From NCBI RefSeq assembly GCF_051055405.1, contig NZ_CP167068.1, positions 1,426,001 to 1,490,000 of the forward strand: a stretch of DNA of 64,000 nt, in the 5' to 3' direction. Below are positions 32,660 through 42,954 of the stretch, piece after piece. Position 1 is the stretch's first letter. Each line of letters starts with the position of its first letter. The notes below the pieces were generated by a model. That model did not search any database. It was not told the origin of the DNA and saw nothing but the letters and a program-made list of their open reading frames with translations. A program made the position numbers and the translations under genes. This stretch comes from Pseudolachnospira sp051055405 (lineage in GTDB: Bacteria; Bacillota; Clostridia; Lachnospirales; Lachnospiraceae).

Positions 32660-33856
32660 TTACAAACGCTTGGCGTTTTCTATTAGAAGATTGGTCACCT
32701 GTTCGTTTAAAAGGATCATTTTCAGATAGCCCTCTCCATAAAATTCCTCATAGGAACGGTAATCTGCGGTGCCCATGTTTTCCGTGAAGTAAAGGATGAG
32801 GTCTTCCTCGGTCACTCCCAGGGAGGCGTCCTCGGCAATGGCCTGTACAATCATTCGGCGCTTGGCGGAATTATTTAAATCCTCGGCGGACTTTTCCACC
32901 AGCTCGTCCACGGATGCCACGCCCATCATCGTCGTTAAAAAGGTATTTAAATCCACACCATACATGGCGGCATTGCTGGTATAGTACTGAATCATCTGGC
33001 CCTTTTCATATTCCAATACGGCTTCCGGTACCTCGGAGATAGTAGAATTCTCCATCAGGTAGTTCCAGATAAATTCCGACTCCGCGGATTTTTGCAGGTC
33101 GGAGCGAATCCCTTCTTTCATCTCATCCGCCGTATTCCAACCGTATTGAGCCTGGAAATTTTCTTTTACAAAATCGTCGGTCAGCTCCGGTGTGATCATT
33201 TCCCCTTCAATATAGTTGATAGTGGTAACGAAAACAGCGTCTTTGCCATTGAGCTCTTCTTTTCCGTAATTCTCCGGGAAGGTGACTTCCACCTGAATGG
33301 TCTCGCCGGGTTTGTGGCCGATTAACTGCTCCAGAAAATCGTCGATGTAGTTGGTCACACCAATCGTTACGCTTGTCCCGGCTCCCCTTGTGGTGCCGCC
33401 TTCAAATTCTACACCGTCGATGCTGCCCACATAATCGATGTTGACAGTATCGCCGTCAACGACTGCGCGGTCGGTTACTTGTTCCGCCTTTGCATAAGCG
33501 CTGAGCTGCGTATCAATGGAGGTCTGAATTTTTTCCTCCGTGATCGTGTGCACGTCGGCAGGAATCTCGATTCCCTGATAAGAGGGAAGCGTAACGTAAT
33601 CCAGCGCTCTCAAATTTTCAAAAAAGCCGTCTTCGGTCAAACCCTCGCTATATTGATAAGCAGCTGTGGTTTCCGCTGCGGCGGAAGTGCTTTCCGTACT
33701 GGCGGCTGAGCTGGTTTCCGCTGCCGTTGTTTCCACAGAAGAGGTGGCTTCCGGCGTTTCCGTAGGGGTTGTCTGTTTTGTACAGCTAGTAAGAAGCGCT
33801 GCCGTCATAGAAGCCGCTAAGAAGAGACAGCTCCACTTTTTTCCTTTTTTCATCAT
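32660..33856 (-). CDS. Lipoprotein resembling trigger factor (FKBP-type peptidyl-prolyl isomerase)
   Basis: A 398-residue exported lipoprotein. The N-terminus has a signal and lipobox LTSC, then about 55 Ser/Thr/Ala/Glu-rich residues. The body matches the middle and C-terminal parts of trigger factor: an FKBP isomerase domain (VVDGDTVNIDYVGSIDG, GHKPGETIQVEVTFPENYG) and then the helical chaperone arm. The ribosome-binding N-terminal domain with its signature is missing and replaced by the lipid anchor. It therefore probably folds secreted proteins outside the membrane, like PrsA. ATG pair at 33856/33853 with AAAGGA upstream. Confidence 0.85.
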   Translation of the reverse strand: MMKKGKKWSCLFLAASMTAALLTSCTKQTTPTETPEATSSVETTAAETSSAASTESTSAAAETTAAYQYSEGLTEDGFFENLRALDYVTLPSYQGIEIPADVHTITEEKIQTSIDTQLSAYAKAEQVTDRAVVDGDTVNIDYVGSIDGVEFEGGTTRGAGTSVTIGVTNYIDDFLEQLIGHKPGETIQVEVTFPENYGKEELNGKDAVFVTTINYIEGEMITPELTDDFVKENFQAQYGWNTADEMKEGIRSDLQKSAESEFIWNYLMENSTISEVPEAVLEYEKGQMIQYYTSNAAMYGVDLNTFLTTMMGVASVDELVEKSAEDLNNSAKRRMIVQAIAEDASLGVTEEDLILYFTENMGTADYRSYEEFYGEGYLKMILLNEQVTNLLIENAKRL

Positions 33857-33967
33857 ATCGATTCCTTTCCATTCCAATCGCCGGGATAAAATCATGGCGA
33901 AGACTGTTTTTTATTATACACGATTTTTGACGAGAGTGTATGAAACTTTTATGAATTGTGAAAGGTT

Positions 33968-33996
33968 TTGAAGATTTAAAACCGTAAAGTTATAAA
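33968..33996 (+). promoter_or_regulatory. Promoter of the dnaK-like gene
   Basis: TTGAAG (33968-33973), a 17-base spacer and TATAAA (33991-33996). The 291-base divergent gap has no CIRCE inverted repeat, so HrcA control is not supported. On the minus strand an isolated TATAAT at 33918-33913 may serve the lipoprotein gene. Confidence 0.6.
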
Positions 33997-34147
33997 ATCT
34001 TTACGAAATTAAAAAGAAATTTAGAGCGGAAACACAAATTGTTAAAATGTGGAGGCTAGAATAAGACAAAAGAAGGCGTATTTTATTAGAGTTCAGGGAA
34101 AAGACGCCTCGTAGGGGAATAGAGAAAAGAGGAAGGAATACGAACAC

Positions 34148-35902
34148 ATGGGTAAGATTATTGGAATTGATCTGGGGACGACCAATAGCTGCGTTGCGGT
34201 TATGGAGGGTGGAAAGCCGGTGGTAATCCCGAATGCGGAAGGGGCCAGAACCACGCCGTCTGTGGTTGCCTTTTTAAAGGATGGAGAGCGAATCGTTGGA
34301 GATCCGGCAAAGAGGCAGGCGGTGACCAACAGCGAGAAAACCATTTCCTCGATCAAACGCCAGATGGGCAGTCAGAAAAAGCGCCCGATTGACGGTAAGA
34401 AATATTCGCCGGAGGAAATTTCAGCGATGATTCTTCAGAAGTTGAAGAAGGATGCGGAGGATTATTTGGGGGAGGCCGTTACGGAGGCGGTTATCACGGT
34501 ACCGGCTTATTTTAGCGACGGACAGAGAAAGGCCACCAGAGACGCTGGAAAGATAGCGGGGTTGGAAGTAAAGCGTATTATCAATGAACCTACGGCGGCG
34601 GCCTTGGCCTATGGGCTGGATAATGAACAGGCTCAAAAGATTTTGGTATATGATCTGGGCGGCGGAACCTTTGACGTTTCGATTATTGAGATCAGCGAAG
34701 GCCTAATTGAAGTGCTGGCGACCTCCGGAGACAATCAGCTGGGCGGAGACGATTTTGACCAGAGAGTCGCGGACTATCTGCTTCGGGAATTTAAAAAGCA
34801 GGAAGGGATCGATCTGTCCAAAGATAAAATGGCGTTAAAGCGAATTCAGGAGGCAGCGGAAGAGGCAAAGAAGGCCTTATCCACTTCCACGGAGACGAAC
34901 GTCAACTTGCCCTTTATTACCATGGGAAAGGATGGCCCCAGGCATCTGGACATGTCCTTGACACGGGCAAAGTTTAATGAATTGACCTTTGATCTGGTGG
35001 AACGGACGGCAGAGCCTGTGAAAAACGCCATAAGGGATGCGGGAATCACCGAGCAGAATCTGGGGCGCGTGCTTTTAGTGGGCGGCTCCACCCGAATTCC
35101 GGCAGTGCAGGATAAAGTCCGCGCGTTGACGGGAAAGGAACCCAGCCGGAATCTGAATCCGGACGAAGCCGTGGCTCTTGGCGCGGCGATTCAGGGCGGA
35201 AAGCTGGCGGGAGACGCGGGACTAAATGAAATTCTTTTGATGGATGTCACGCCGTTATCCCTGTCCATCGAGACGGTTGGAGGAGTGGCGACCCGTTTGA
35301 TCGAGAGAAATTCCACGATTCCGACGAGAAAAAGCCAGATTTTTTCTACGGCGGCCAACTTTCAGCGTTCGGTGGAAATTCATGTACTCCAGGGAGAGCG
35401 TCAATTTGCCCGTGATAACAAGAGCCTAGGCAAATTCCGGTTAAATGGGATTCGCCGCGCCATGGCAGGCGTGCCGCAGATTGAAGTTACCTTTGATATC
35501 GATGTGGATGGAATCGTCCATGTATCCGCAAAAGATTTGGGGACCGGGAAGGAACAGAGTATTACGATTACCTCCGGATCAAATTTGTCGGACGATGAAA
35601 TTGAGCGGGCAGTACAAAATGCTGCCCAATATGCCGCGGAGGATTCCAGCCGAAAAGAGCGTCTGGATATAAAGAATGAGGCGGAACGGTTGATTTTCCA
35701 GGTGGATCAAGGGCTTCGCAAGGAAAAGAAGACGCTGGATAAAAACGTAAAGAACCAAATCAAAACGGATATGGCGGCTTTGCAGCGTTTGCTGCGGAAA
35801 GCAAAACCGGAGAAGATGACGGATGGGGATTACGAGGCGATTCGTTTGGCGATGGATGCGCTGAAAAACTCAGCGGCGGAGCTTTTGACCGGGGAAGAAT
35901 AA
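34148..35902 (+). CDS. Orphan DnaK-like Hsp70 chaperone
   Basis: A 584-residue Hsp70. ATPase domain: IGIDLGTTNSCVAVMEGG at the start, ITVPAYFSDGQRKAT, LVYDLGGGTFDVSI, and LVGGSTRIPAVQ. Substrate domain: VTPLSLSIETVGG, GVPQIEVTFDIDVDGI. The helical lid is shortened and the flexible Gly-rich, acidic C-terminal tail of ordinary DnaK (about 610-640 residues) is absent. There is no grpE, dnaJ or hrcA next to it, so this is probably a second Hsp70 beside the main dnaK elsewhere on the chromosome (inference). Confidence 0.92.
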   Translation: MGKIIGIDLGTTNSCVAVMEGGKPVVIPNAEGARTTPSVVAFLKDGERIVGDPAKRQAVTNSEKTISSIKRQMGSQKKRPIDGKKYSPEEISAMILQKLKKDAEDYLGEAVTEAVITVPAYFSDGQRKATRDAGKIAGLEVKRIINEPTAAALAYGLDNEQAQKILVYDLGGGTFDVSIIEISEGLIEVLATSGDNQLGGDDFDQRVADYLLREFKKQEGIDLSKDKMALKRIQEAAEEAKKALSTSTETNVNLPFITMGKDGPRHLDMSLTRAKFNELTFDLVERTAEPVKNAIRDAGITEQNLGRVLLVGGSTRIPAVQDKVRALTGKEPSRNLNPDEAVALGAAIQGGKLAGDAGLNEILLMDVTPLSLSIETVGGVATRLIERNSTIPTRKSQIFSTAANFQRSVEIHVLQGERQFARDNKSLGKFRLNGIRRAMAGVPQIEVTFDIDVDGIVHVSAKDLGTGKEQSITITSGSNLSDDEIERAVQNAAQYAAEDSSRKERLDIKNEAERLIFQVDQGLRKEKKTLDKNVKNQIKTDMAALQRLLRKAKPEKMTDGDYEAIRLAMDALKNSAAELLTGEE

Positions 35903-35962
35903 AGAGGGTTGCAATCTCTGCGTTCTTTCGGTATACTGATAACAGAATGAGGAACAGGTGGA

Positions 35963-35990
35963 GGGTCGGCAAATCGCCGGCCCTTTTTAT
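35963..35990 (+). terminator. Terminator after the dnaK-like gene
   Basis: GGGTCGGC and GCCGGCCC form a GC-rich stem with an AAATC loop, followed by TTTTT. Confidence 0.88.
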
Positions 35991-36042
35991 CAATGAGGTT
36001 CCTTTGTCAAAAGATCGTGGTGAGAAGAAGTATAGGAATTGT

Positions 36043-36072
36043 TTGTTTTGACACAGAAACCTTTATTATAAA
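36043..36072 (+). promoter_or_regulatory. Candidate promoter of addB-addA
   Basis: TTGTTT (36043-36048), an 18-base spacer and TATAAA (36067-36072), about 25 bases before the addB ATG. An overlapping TTGACA lies too close to the -10 to pair with it. Confidence 0.4.
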
Positions 36073-36098
36073 AAATTGTTATCGAGAGAGGATAGGTC

Positions 36099-39000
36099 AT
36101 GCCGCTTCAACTGCTTCTTGGGGCTTCCGGAACCGGAAAAACGACAATTTTATATGAAAAACTGATTGCCTCTGCCACGGTCCATCCGGATTTGCGCCAT
36201 ATTGCGCTGGTTCCAGAACAGTTTACTATGGAGACGCAGCGAAGGCTGGTTTCTATGCACCCCAACCATGCAATTTTAAATATTGATATATTAAGCTTTG
36301 AACGTCTGGCTTACCGGGTATTTGAGGAGCAGAATCTGGAAGAGCTGCAAATCCTGGATGATATCGGCAAAAATATGCTTTTGCGTCGGGTGGCTGGGAA
36401 GAAGAAAAAGGAGCTTACGGTTTTTCAAAAGAATCTTGGCAGGGCGGGATTTATCAGCCGCATGAAGTCCATGCTTTCGGAACTTTACCAATACGGCGTT
36501 GGCGAGGACGAATTGCGGGCGATGGCGGAACAAGTAAAAGACCAGCCCCTTCTGTCGCAAAAGCTGGCGGACATTTTGGTGTTTTATCAGGCCTTTTCCG
36601 AGGAGATGGGGCGAGGGACCATTCCGGCGGAGGAGCTTTTGTTGATTTTGGCAAAAACTCTGCCCAACTCGGAATTCCTAAAGGGCGCGGTGGTTGCCAT
36701 GGATGGATTTACCGGCTTTACACCGGTGCAGTATCGAATTCTTCGAGAGATGTTTTGTCAATGCCGTCTGGTAACCATTGCCATGACGCTTCCGGAAGGG
36801 ATACCCTTGGAACCGGTGGAAGATTTTGAACTTTTTTCTGTCAGCAAAAAGAGCGTGCGAAAATTAAAGGAGACTGCCGGCACGGTCAAAGACTCCGTGG
36901 AAATCTTTTACGCGCCATGCCCTTCCTCCGGACCGGTGCGGCTGGCGGGCCAGAGTGACCTCGTTCATCTGGAGAGATATCTATTTCGATACGGAGCGGA
37001 CGCTTCAAAAGCAGGGAGGCCTCAGGGAATTTCGATTCATCTGGCAAAGAATCCTGCTCATGAGTCGGAATTGGCAGCGGCCAAGATCCGGCAGCTGGTG
37101 CAGACAGAAGGGCTGCGCTACCGGGAGATTGCCGTGGTGACGGGTGATCTTGCCGGGTACCGTCCTTATCTAGTGAAGTCTTTGGAGCAAGCGGAGATCC
37201 CTTATTTCATGGATGTAAAAAAAGGGCTGATAGGGAATCCTTTGGTGGAATTGGTTCGGAACGCACTGGAAGCGGTAGAGAAGAATTTTCCCTATGAGGC
37301 GGTCTTTGGCTGCTTGCGGACCGGTCTTGGCCCTTTGACCAGGGAAGAGACGGACCTTTTGGATAATTATGTACATGCAACGGGTAAAAGAGGGGCTTCC
37401 GCCTGGAAAAAGGAGTGGAAGGAGCCCTGCCGCGGTCATGAGTTTCTGGATTTTGAAGAGATCAATCGCCTGCGGGAGATGGCCGTGAAGCCGCTGTTTC
37501 AATTAAAGGAGCAGATGAAAGGAACCGTTCGGGAGGCTGTGGAAGGAATTCGGCTTTTTCTTTGTGAGTTGGAAGCGAAGGAAAAGATGGATGTTCTGGC
37601 GGAAGGGTTTGAGGAATGCGGCGATTACCGGAAGGCGGAAGAATATGAGCGGGCGATGGAATGTCTGGAAGAACTTCTGGAAAAGATGGAGCGACTGTTG
37701 GGAGACGAGCATCTGCCTTTTTCCGAGTTTTGCGATGTCTTGGATGCTGGGTTTGCGGAGGTAAAGCTGGGGTCGATTCCTTCTTGCCTGGATCAGGTGC
37801 AGGTTGGCGACATCGAACGGAGCCGTTTGACGGACATCAAGGCGCTGCTGTTTCTGGGGATGAACGATGGGATTGTGCCTGCCCCCGGCGGAAGCGGCGG
37901 GATTTTGTCAGATGAGGAACGGGAATGTTTGGAACCGGTGACAGAGGCTTTGGCGCCGACAGCAAAAAAGAAAGCCTTTATGGAGCGTTTTTATCTCTAT
38001 AGTCTGCTGACAAAGCCTTCTCGTTTTCTGTGGCTGTCCGCCAGCAAACTTTCCGGAAATGGGGAAGCCAGGCAGCTTTCCTCTGTGGTCTCACAGCTGT
38101 GCCGGATTTTTCCGGATTTACCGGTAGAAGACGAGGAGGAAACGCAAAAGATTTACAGCAAAAATAGCGCCAGAGAAGTGCTGGCCGCTGGAGCCGGGCA
38201 CCTTCGTGAGGGCGAGCCGGAGGAATGGTGGCTGGAGCTTTACCAGCTTTTAAAAGATTGCGGCGGGGAGGAAGAGCGGTTAGAGCAGGTGTTAAATGGC
38301 TGCTTTTTCCATTATCAGGATGGAAAGTTAAGTCGGGCGGCAGCCAGGGCCGTTTATGGAGATGTATTGTCTGGAAGCGTGACCAGGCTGGAACGTTATG
38401 CCGCCTGTGCATACGCGCAGTTTTTAACCTATGGCCTGCGCCTTTTCGAGCGGGCGGAGTATGAGTTTGGCGGCATGGACAGGGGAAGTTTTTTCCATAA
38501 GGCTTTGGAAACGTTTTTCCGCTGTCTGAAGGAAGAAGAGCTTTCTCCCGCAGACGTGACGGAGGAAAAAAGAAAAGAGCTGACAGATCGCTGTATGGAA
38601 GGCGCGTTGGCCTCTGTGAGCAGCGGGATTCTGAATTCCTCTGCAAAGAACGCTTACTATGTCGAGCGATGGAGAAGGATGATCGATCGAACCATATGGG
38701 CGCTTTGCGAGCAATGGAAGGAGGGAGACTTCCGGCCGGAAGCGGCGGAGCTTGCCTTTGACGGCCGTCAGGCGTCTGTGATGAATTGGGATTTGGGGAA
38801 TGATTCCCAAATGTATTTAAGAGGTTTGGTGGACCGGCTGGATATCTGTGAGGATGGGGACAAGCGTTATGTGAAAGTGGTAGACTATAAAACAGGTGGA
38901 ACCACGCTGGATTTGAATGGAATCTACCATGGCCTTCAAATGCAGCTGGCGGTATATTTGGACGCGGTGCTTGAGATGGAGCAGCGGAAACACCCGGAGA

Positions 39001-39470
39001 AGATGATTGTTCCGGCGGGGGTATATTATTATCACCTGGAAGATCCGGTGGTAGACGGCAACGGGTCTTCCTCCGAGGAAGAGCTGGATGCCTGCAGAAA
39101 AAAGGCTCTGCAGCTTCGAGGATTGACCAATGAGGCGGAGGAAGCCGCCGCTCACATGGAGGCTGTTTTGGGCGAGAAGATCAGCGAAGAACAGTTTGGT
39201 TTTCTTCGCCGGTTCGTCCGCCGAAAGGTTCAGGCATTTGGCGCGTCGATTTTAGACGGAGATATTGCGGTATCCCCCTATCAAAGGAAAAAAGAATCGG
39301 CCTGTGATTTTTGCGCTTTTGGGGCCGTTTGCGGCTTTGACCCGAAGCTGCCAGGCTACCGGACCCGGCGGTTAAGGGAACAAAAGGCCGCTGATATTTG
39401 GACGAAAATCGAGAAAGGAGAGGAAGAAAATGGCGGCACAGTGGACGAGCGCCCAGCAGGCGGTGATTGA
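36099..39470 (+). CDS. addB: ATP-dependent nuclease/helicase subunit AddB
   Basis: The 1123-residue AddB subunit of the AddAB recombination nuclease, the Gram-positive counterpart of RecBCD. It begins with a Walker A motif (GASGTGKTT), continues as an inactivated helicase-like core, and ends in a RecB-type nuclease domain with VVDYKTGGT. Four Cys for the iron-sulfur staple are visible: one in ERYAACAY and three in SACDFCAFGAVC. AddAB resects double-strand breaks and recognises Chi. addA begins inside its last 41 bases. Confidence 0.95.
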   Translation: MPLQLLLGASGTGKTTILYEKLIASATVHPDLRHIALVPEQFTMETQRRLVSMHPNHAILNIDILSFERLAYRVFEEQNLEELQILDDIGKNMLLRRVAGKKKKELTVFQKNLGRAGFISRMKSMLSELYQYGVGEDELRAMAEQVKDQPLLSQKLADILVFYQAFSEEMGRGTIPAEELLLILAKTLPNSEFLKGAVVAMDGFTGFTPVQYRILREMFCQCRLVTIAMTLPEGIPLEPVEDFELFSVSKKSVRKLKETAGTVKDSVEIFYAPCPSSGPVRLAGQSDLVHLERYLFRYGADASKAGRPQGISIHLAKNPAHESELAAAKIRQLVQTEGLRYREIAVVTGDLAGYRPYLVKSLEQAEIPYFMDVKKGLIGNPLVELVRNALEAVEKNFPYEAVFGCLRTGLGPLTREETDLLDNYVHATGKRGASAWKKEWKEPCRGHEFLDFEEINRLREMAVKPLFQLKEQMKGTVREAVEGIRLFLCELEAKEKMDVLAEGFEECGDYRKAEEYERAMECLEELLEKMERLLGDEHLPFSEFCDVLDAGFAEVKLGSIPSCLDQVQVGDIERSRLTDIKALLFLGMNDGIVPAPGGSGGILSDEERECLEPVTEALAPTAKKKAFMERFYLYSLLTKPSRFLWLSASKLSGNGEARQLSSVVSQLCRIFPDLPVEDEEETQKIYSKNSAREVLAAGAGHLREGEPEEWWLELYQLLKDCGGEEERLEQVLNGCFFHYQDGKLSRAAARAVYGDVLSGSVTRLERYAACAYAQFLTYGLRLFERAEYEFGGMDRGSFFHKALETFFRCLKEEELSPADVTEEKRKELTDRCMEGALASVSSGILNSSAKNAYYVERWRRMIDRTIWALCEQWKEGDFRPEAAELAFDGRQASVMNWDLGNDSQMYLRGLVDRLDICEDGDKRYVKVVDYKTGGTTLDLNGIYHGLQMQLAVYLDAVLEMEQRKHPEKMIVPAGVYYYHLEDPVVDGNGSSSEEELDACRKKALQLRGLTNEAEEAAAHMEAVLGEKISEEQFGFLRRFVRRKVQAFGASILDGDIAVSPYQRKKESACDFCAFGAVCGFDPKLPGYRTRRLREQKAADIWTKIEKGEEENGGTVDERPAGGD

Positions 39471-42400
39471 CTCTAGAAATTGTAATCTTCTAGTGGCGGC
39501 TGCTGCGGGAAGCGGAAAAACGGCTGTGCTGATCGAGCATATTTTATCCCGGATTTTGGATGAAAAGCAGCCGGTAGATATGGATCGCCTTTTGATCGTG
39601 ACATTTACCAAAGCGGCGGCGGCGGAGATGCGGGAGCGCCTAACCAGAGCGCTGGAAGAGGCAATGGAGAAGAATCCTAAAAATTTCCGGTTGGAGCGCC
39701 AAATTTCGCTTCTTCCCCATGCCCACATTTCCACCATCGACAGTTTTTGTATGTGGGTGGTAAAAAATCATTTTCCACTGCTGGATTTGGACCCGGATTT
39801 TCGAGTAGGGGAGGACGGAGAGCTAAAGCTTCTTCGAGGGGATGTTTTGGATACGCTTTTGGAAGAACGCTATCAGGAACAAGATCCGGATTTCCTTTCT
39901 TTTGCGGACGCCTATGCAGGCGGAAAAAATGATGCGGCGTTGGTAGAACTGATCCTTCAGCTTTATGACTTTTCCCAGAGCGCCCCTTATCCCAAAGAAT
40001 GGCTGGACAGCTGCCGAAAACGATACGGGGAAGAAAATTCTTGTCTGGACGATTTTCCCTGGGCGAAGGAGGCGATGGAAAGAGGAAAAAGAAAATTGGA
40101 AAGCCTGAAAAGGCAGCAGGAGCAGGCAATCGCGGAGATTCAGCAGATTCCTGACGTCGCCGCTTACGGTCCGATGTTTTTGGCAGACCGGGAGTTGGTG
40201 GAAACGCTCCTTGCGCCGGAAACGTTTTCCGATTGGGCGCGCACCTTATCCCAGGTGAAATTTTCAAGAAAGCCTTCCAAGCGGGGGATGGATGAGGCGC
40301 GGGAAGTACAGGAACGGCTTTCCTCCCTGAGGGATTTTATCAAAGCGGAGGTGGAGACGCTGCGGAAAAAGTATTGTCTGGATGAGCCGGAAAGCATGTT
40401 TGAGACGATTCGCGCCCTGGAAAAACCGATGAACGTGCTGATTGACCTGACGGAAGCGTTTGCCGACGCCTATCTGGCGGCCAAGAAGGAGCGGAATCTG
40501 GCAGAATTTTCCGATGTGTCTCACTGGGCGCTGGAGCTTTTGGACGGGCCCAGTGAATTAGCGCTTTCCCTGGGAAAGCAATTTGATGAGATCGCCGTGG
40601 ATGAGTATCAGGATAGTAATCTGATTCAAGAGCGAATTTTAACGGCTATTTCCGGTATCCACCGGGGGCAGCCAAATCTGTTTTTCGTTGGCGATGTGAA
40701 GCAGAGTATTTACAAATTTCGCCAGGCAAAGCCGGAACTTTTTCTGGAAAAATATGAGACCTATTCCAATGAGGCGGACGCAAGAGAGCGGAAAATCGAC
40801 CTAAACAAGAATTTCCGAACCCGTCCCTGTATTTTAGACGCGGTCAATCATCTGTTTTTTCAGTTGATGGGAAAAGAATTGGGTGGGATTGCCTATAACA
40901 AAGATGCGGCTCTTTACCCTGGGGCCTCCTACCCGCCGGACGTGGAGCCAATTGAACTATTATATGGAGAATGCGAGGAATCGACAGACAGCCGGGAATG
41001 GGAGGCAAAGATCATTGCCGGGAGAATTCGCGAACTGATGGATCCGGATACGGGAATGCAGGTATGGGATGCGAAACGTGGAGAGTCCCGGCCCTTGCAG
41101 TTCCAGGATATCATTATTTTGCTGCGCACCACGGAAGGGTGGGCAGATGAATTTGCTTCCCTGCTGACTGCGGAAGGAATCCCTGCGGTCACACAGGAAA
41201 AAAAAGGGTATTTCAGCGCCATTGAAGTGCAGGTGATGCTGAATCTTTTAAAAATCATCGACAATCCGTGTCAGGATATTCCTTTGGCTGCGGTACTTCT
41301 TTCTCCGATTGGCGGATTAGATGAGGAAGAATTGGCTATGCTGCCAAAAGAAGAGGGGCCGGAACAGGTGGGATTTGACACCAGCTTGTACAGCCGATGT
41401 CGGAGATGGGGCGGAGAAAAACTGCAGAAATTTTTAAAACGTCTGGATTGGTATCGGGAGTGCGCGGTTCATCTGCCCATTTATGAGTTGTTGGATTTGG
41501 TGATGGAGGATACTTCCTATGGTTTATATTTATCCGCCCTTCCTTTAGGAGCCATGCGCCGGGCCAATATCGATATGCTGCGGGAAAAGGCTATGGAGTT
41601 TGAGTCTACCAGTCTCCATGGGCTGTTTCAGTTTAACCGGTATATGGAGAAAGCGCAAAAATATGAGGTGGATTATGGCCCGGCTTCCATTCGTTCGGAG
41701 CAGGACGATCTGGTGCGTATCACCAGCATCCACAAGAGTAAAGGACTGGAATACCCGGTGGTTTTTGTGGCGGGCCTTTCCAAGCCGTTCAATTTGCAGG
41801 ATGCCAGGAAACGGGTGATTTTCCATGAGGAAGGCGGCATCGCGTCGGATGTGATCGATGGGAAACGTATGGTAAAAATGCCATGTCTTTACAAACAGGC
41901 GTTGGCGGATCAGACCGTCCGGGAGACGAAGGGGGAGGAACTAAGGATTCTCTATGTGGCTTTGACCAGAGCGAGGGAAAAGTTGATCTTAACGGCGTCC
42001 GGAAAAAGCTTGGCGGATGCAAAGGCAAAGAGTCAGATGGCGTGCAGCTTTTGTGACCCTTTGCTTCCAGGATGGTTTTTGGAAACTGCAAATTCGTATT
42101 TGGACTGGGTTTTGATGGCTTTGGCCAGAGATGTGCATGGATTTTTGGTAAGAAATATTCCGATGGAGGAATTGATCGTTCGGGAAACCGAATCGTTGGG
42201 GCGGAGCCAATGGCTTCGGGCTGCGCTGGAATCCGGCGCAATTCCTGGAACAAACCCGGAATTGCGGGAGGAGTGGGAGTCTCGTCTGACCTACCGATAT
42301 CCCTACGAGGCGCTGACTCGTGTAAAATCTGCTTATTCGGTGTCGGAATTGAAAGAAAACCGGCTGCCAGAAGAAGACAGAAAAGAAAAGCGGAAGCGGG

Positions 42401-42954
42401 CGGAGGAGAGCGCATCCCGCCACTCGGATGAGGAGGGTGGAAATCTTGACGGCGCGGAACGTGGGACGGCTTACCATAAGGTGATGGAAGTATTGTCCCC
42501 GGAGGACGGCACGGATACAGAGAAGATTCGAGCCCAGGTGGAGCGGCTGTTTCCAGAGCGTCCGGAATTGGTTCAATCGATTCGTGCGGAGGAGATCGCT
42601 GCTTTCTATCGGTCTGAGCTGGGAGCGCGCACGATTCATGCGGCCAGAAACAAAAAGCGTCAGACCGAGCACCCCTTTGTCATGGGGATACCTGCATCAG
42701 AGTTGTCTGAAAAGGTTCAGGGGGATGAATTGGTCTTGGTGCAGGGAATCATTGATTTATATTTGGAGGAGGAAGACGGGCTTGTCCTGATCGATTATAA
42801 GACCGATTCGGTGGGAGAATCGGTTCTTCTGGCCAGGTACCGCGGGCAGTTAGCCTATTATAAGATGGCTTTGGAGCGTGCGGTGGGGAAGCCAGTAAAA
42901 GAGGCATGGATTTATTCATTTCCTTTAAGAAAGGCGGTTGAGGTATGGAGATGA
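39430..42954 (+). CDS. addA: ATP-dependent nuclease/helicase subunit AddA
   Basis: The 1174-residue AddA subunit with the active helicase. UvrD-type motifs in order: Walker A AAAGSGKTAVL, IVTFTKAAAAEMRERL, Walker B VDEYQDSN, GDVKQSIYKFRQA, and VRITSIHKSKGLEYPVVF. A RecB-family nuclease follows near the C-terminus (LIDYKTDSV). AGGAGAGGAAG precedes the ATG, which overlaps addB. The stop shares ATGA with the next gene, a HipA-like kinase. Confidence 0.95.
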   Translation: MAAQWTSAQQAVIDSRNCNLLVAAAAGSGKTAVLIEHILSRILDEKQPVDMDRLLIVTFTKAAAAEMRERLTRALEEAMEKNPKNFRLERQISLLPHAHISTIDSFCMWVVKNHFPLLDLDPDFRVGEDGELKLLRGDVLDTLLEERYQEQDPDFLSFADAYAGGKNDAALVELILQLYDFSQSAPYPKEWLDSCRKRYGEENSCLDDFPWAKEAMERGKRKLESLKRQQEQAIAEIQQIPDVAAYGPMFLADRELVETLLAPETFSDWARTLSQVKFSRKPSKRGMDEAREVQERLSSLRDFIKAEVETLRKKYCLDEPESMFETIRALEKPMNVLIDLTEAFADAYLAAKKERNLAEFSDVSHWALELLDGPSELALSLGKQFDEIAVDEYQDSNLIQERILTAISGIHRGQPNLFFVGDVKQSIYKFRQAKPELFLEKYETYSNEADARERKIDLNKNFRTRPCILDAVNHLFFQLMGKELGGIAYNKDAALYPGASYPPDVEPIELLYGECEESTDSREWEAKIIAGRIRELMDPDTGMQVWDAKRGESRPLQFQDIIILLRTTEGWADEFASLLTAEGIPAVTQEKKGYFSAIEVQVMLNLLKIIDNPCQDIPLAAVLLSPIGGLDEEELAMLPKEEGPEQVGFDTSLYSRCRRWGGEKLQKFLKRLDWYRECAVHLPIYELLDLVMEDTSYGLYLSALPLGAMRRANIDMLREKAMEFESTSLHGLFQFNRYMEKAQKYEVDYGPASIRSEQDDLVRITSIHKSKGLEYPVVFVAGLSKPFNLQDARKRVIFHEEGGIASDVIDGKRMVKMPCLYKQALADQTVRETKGEELRILYVALTRAREKLILTASGKSLADAKAKSQMACSFCDPLLPGWFLETANSYLDWVLMALARDVHGFLVRNIPMEELIVRETESLGRSQWLRAALESGAIPGTNPELREEWESRLTYRYPYEALTRVKSAYSVSELKENRLPEEDRKEKRKRAEESASRHSDEEGGNLDGAERGTAYHKVMEVLSPEDGTDTEKIRAQVERLFPERPELVQSIRAEEIAAFYRSELGARTIHAARNKKRQTEHPFVMGIPASELSEKVQGDELVLVQGIIDLYLEEEDGLVLIDYKTDSVGESVLLARYRGQLAYYKMALERAVGKPVKEAWIYSFPLRKAVEVWR

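Noticed and set aside
33857..34147. CIRCE element before the dnaK-like gene
   Set aside because: No TTAGCACTC-N9-GAGTGCTAA pair or close variant is present.
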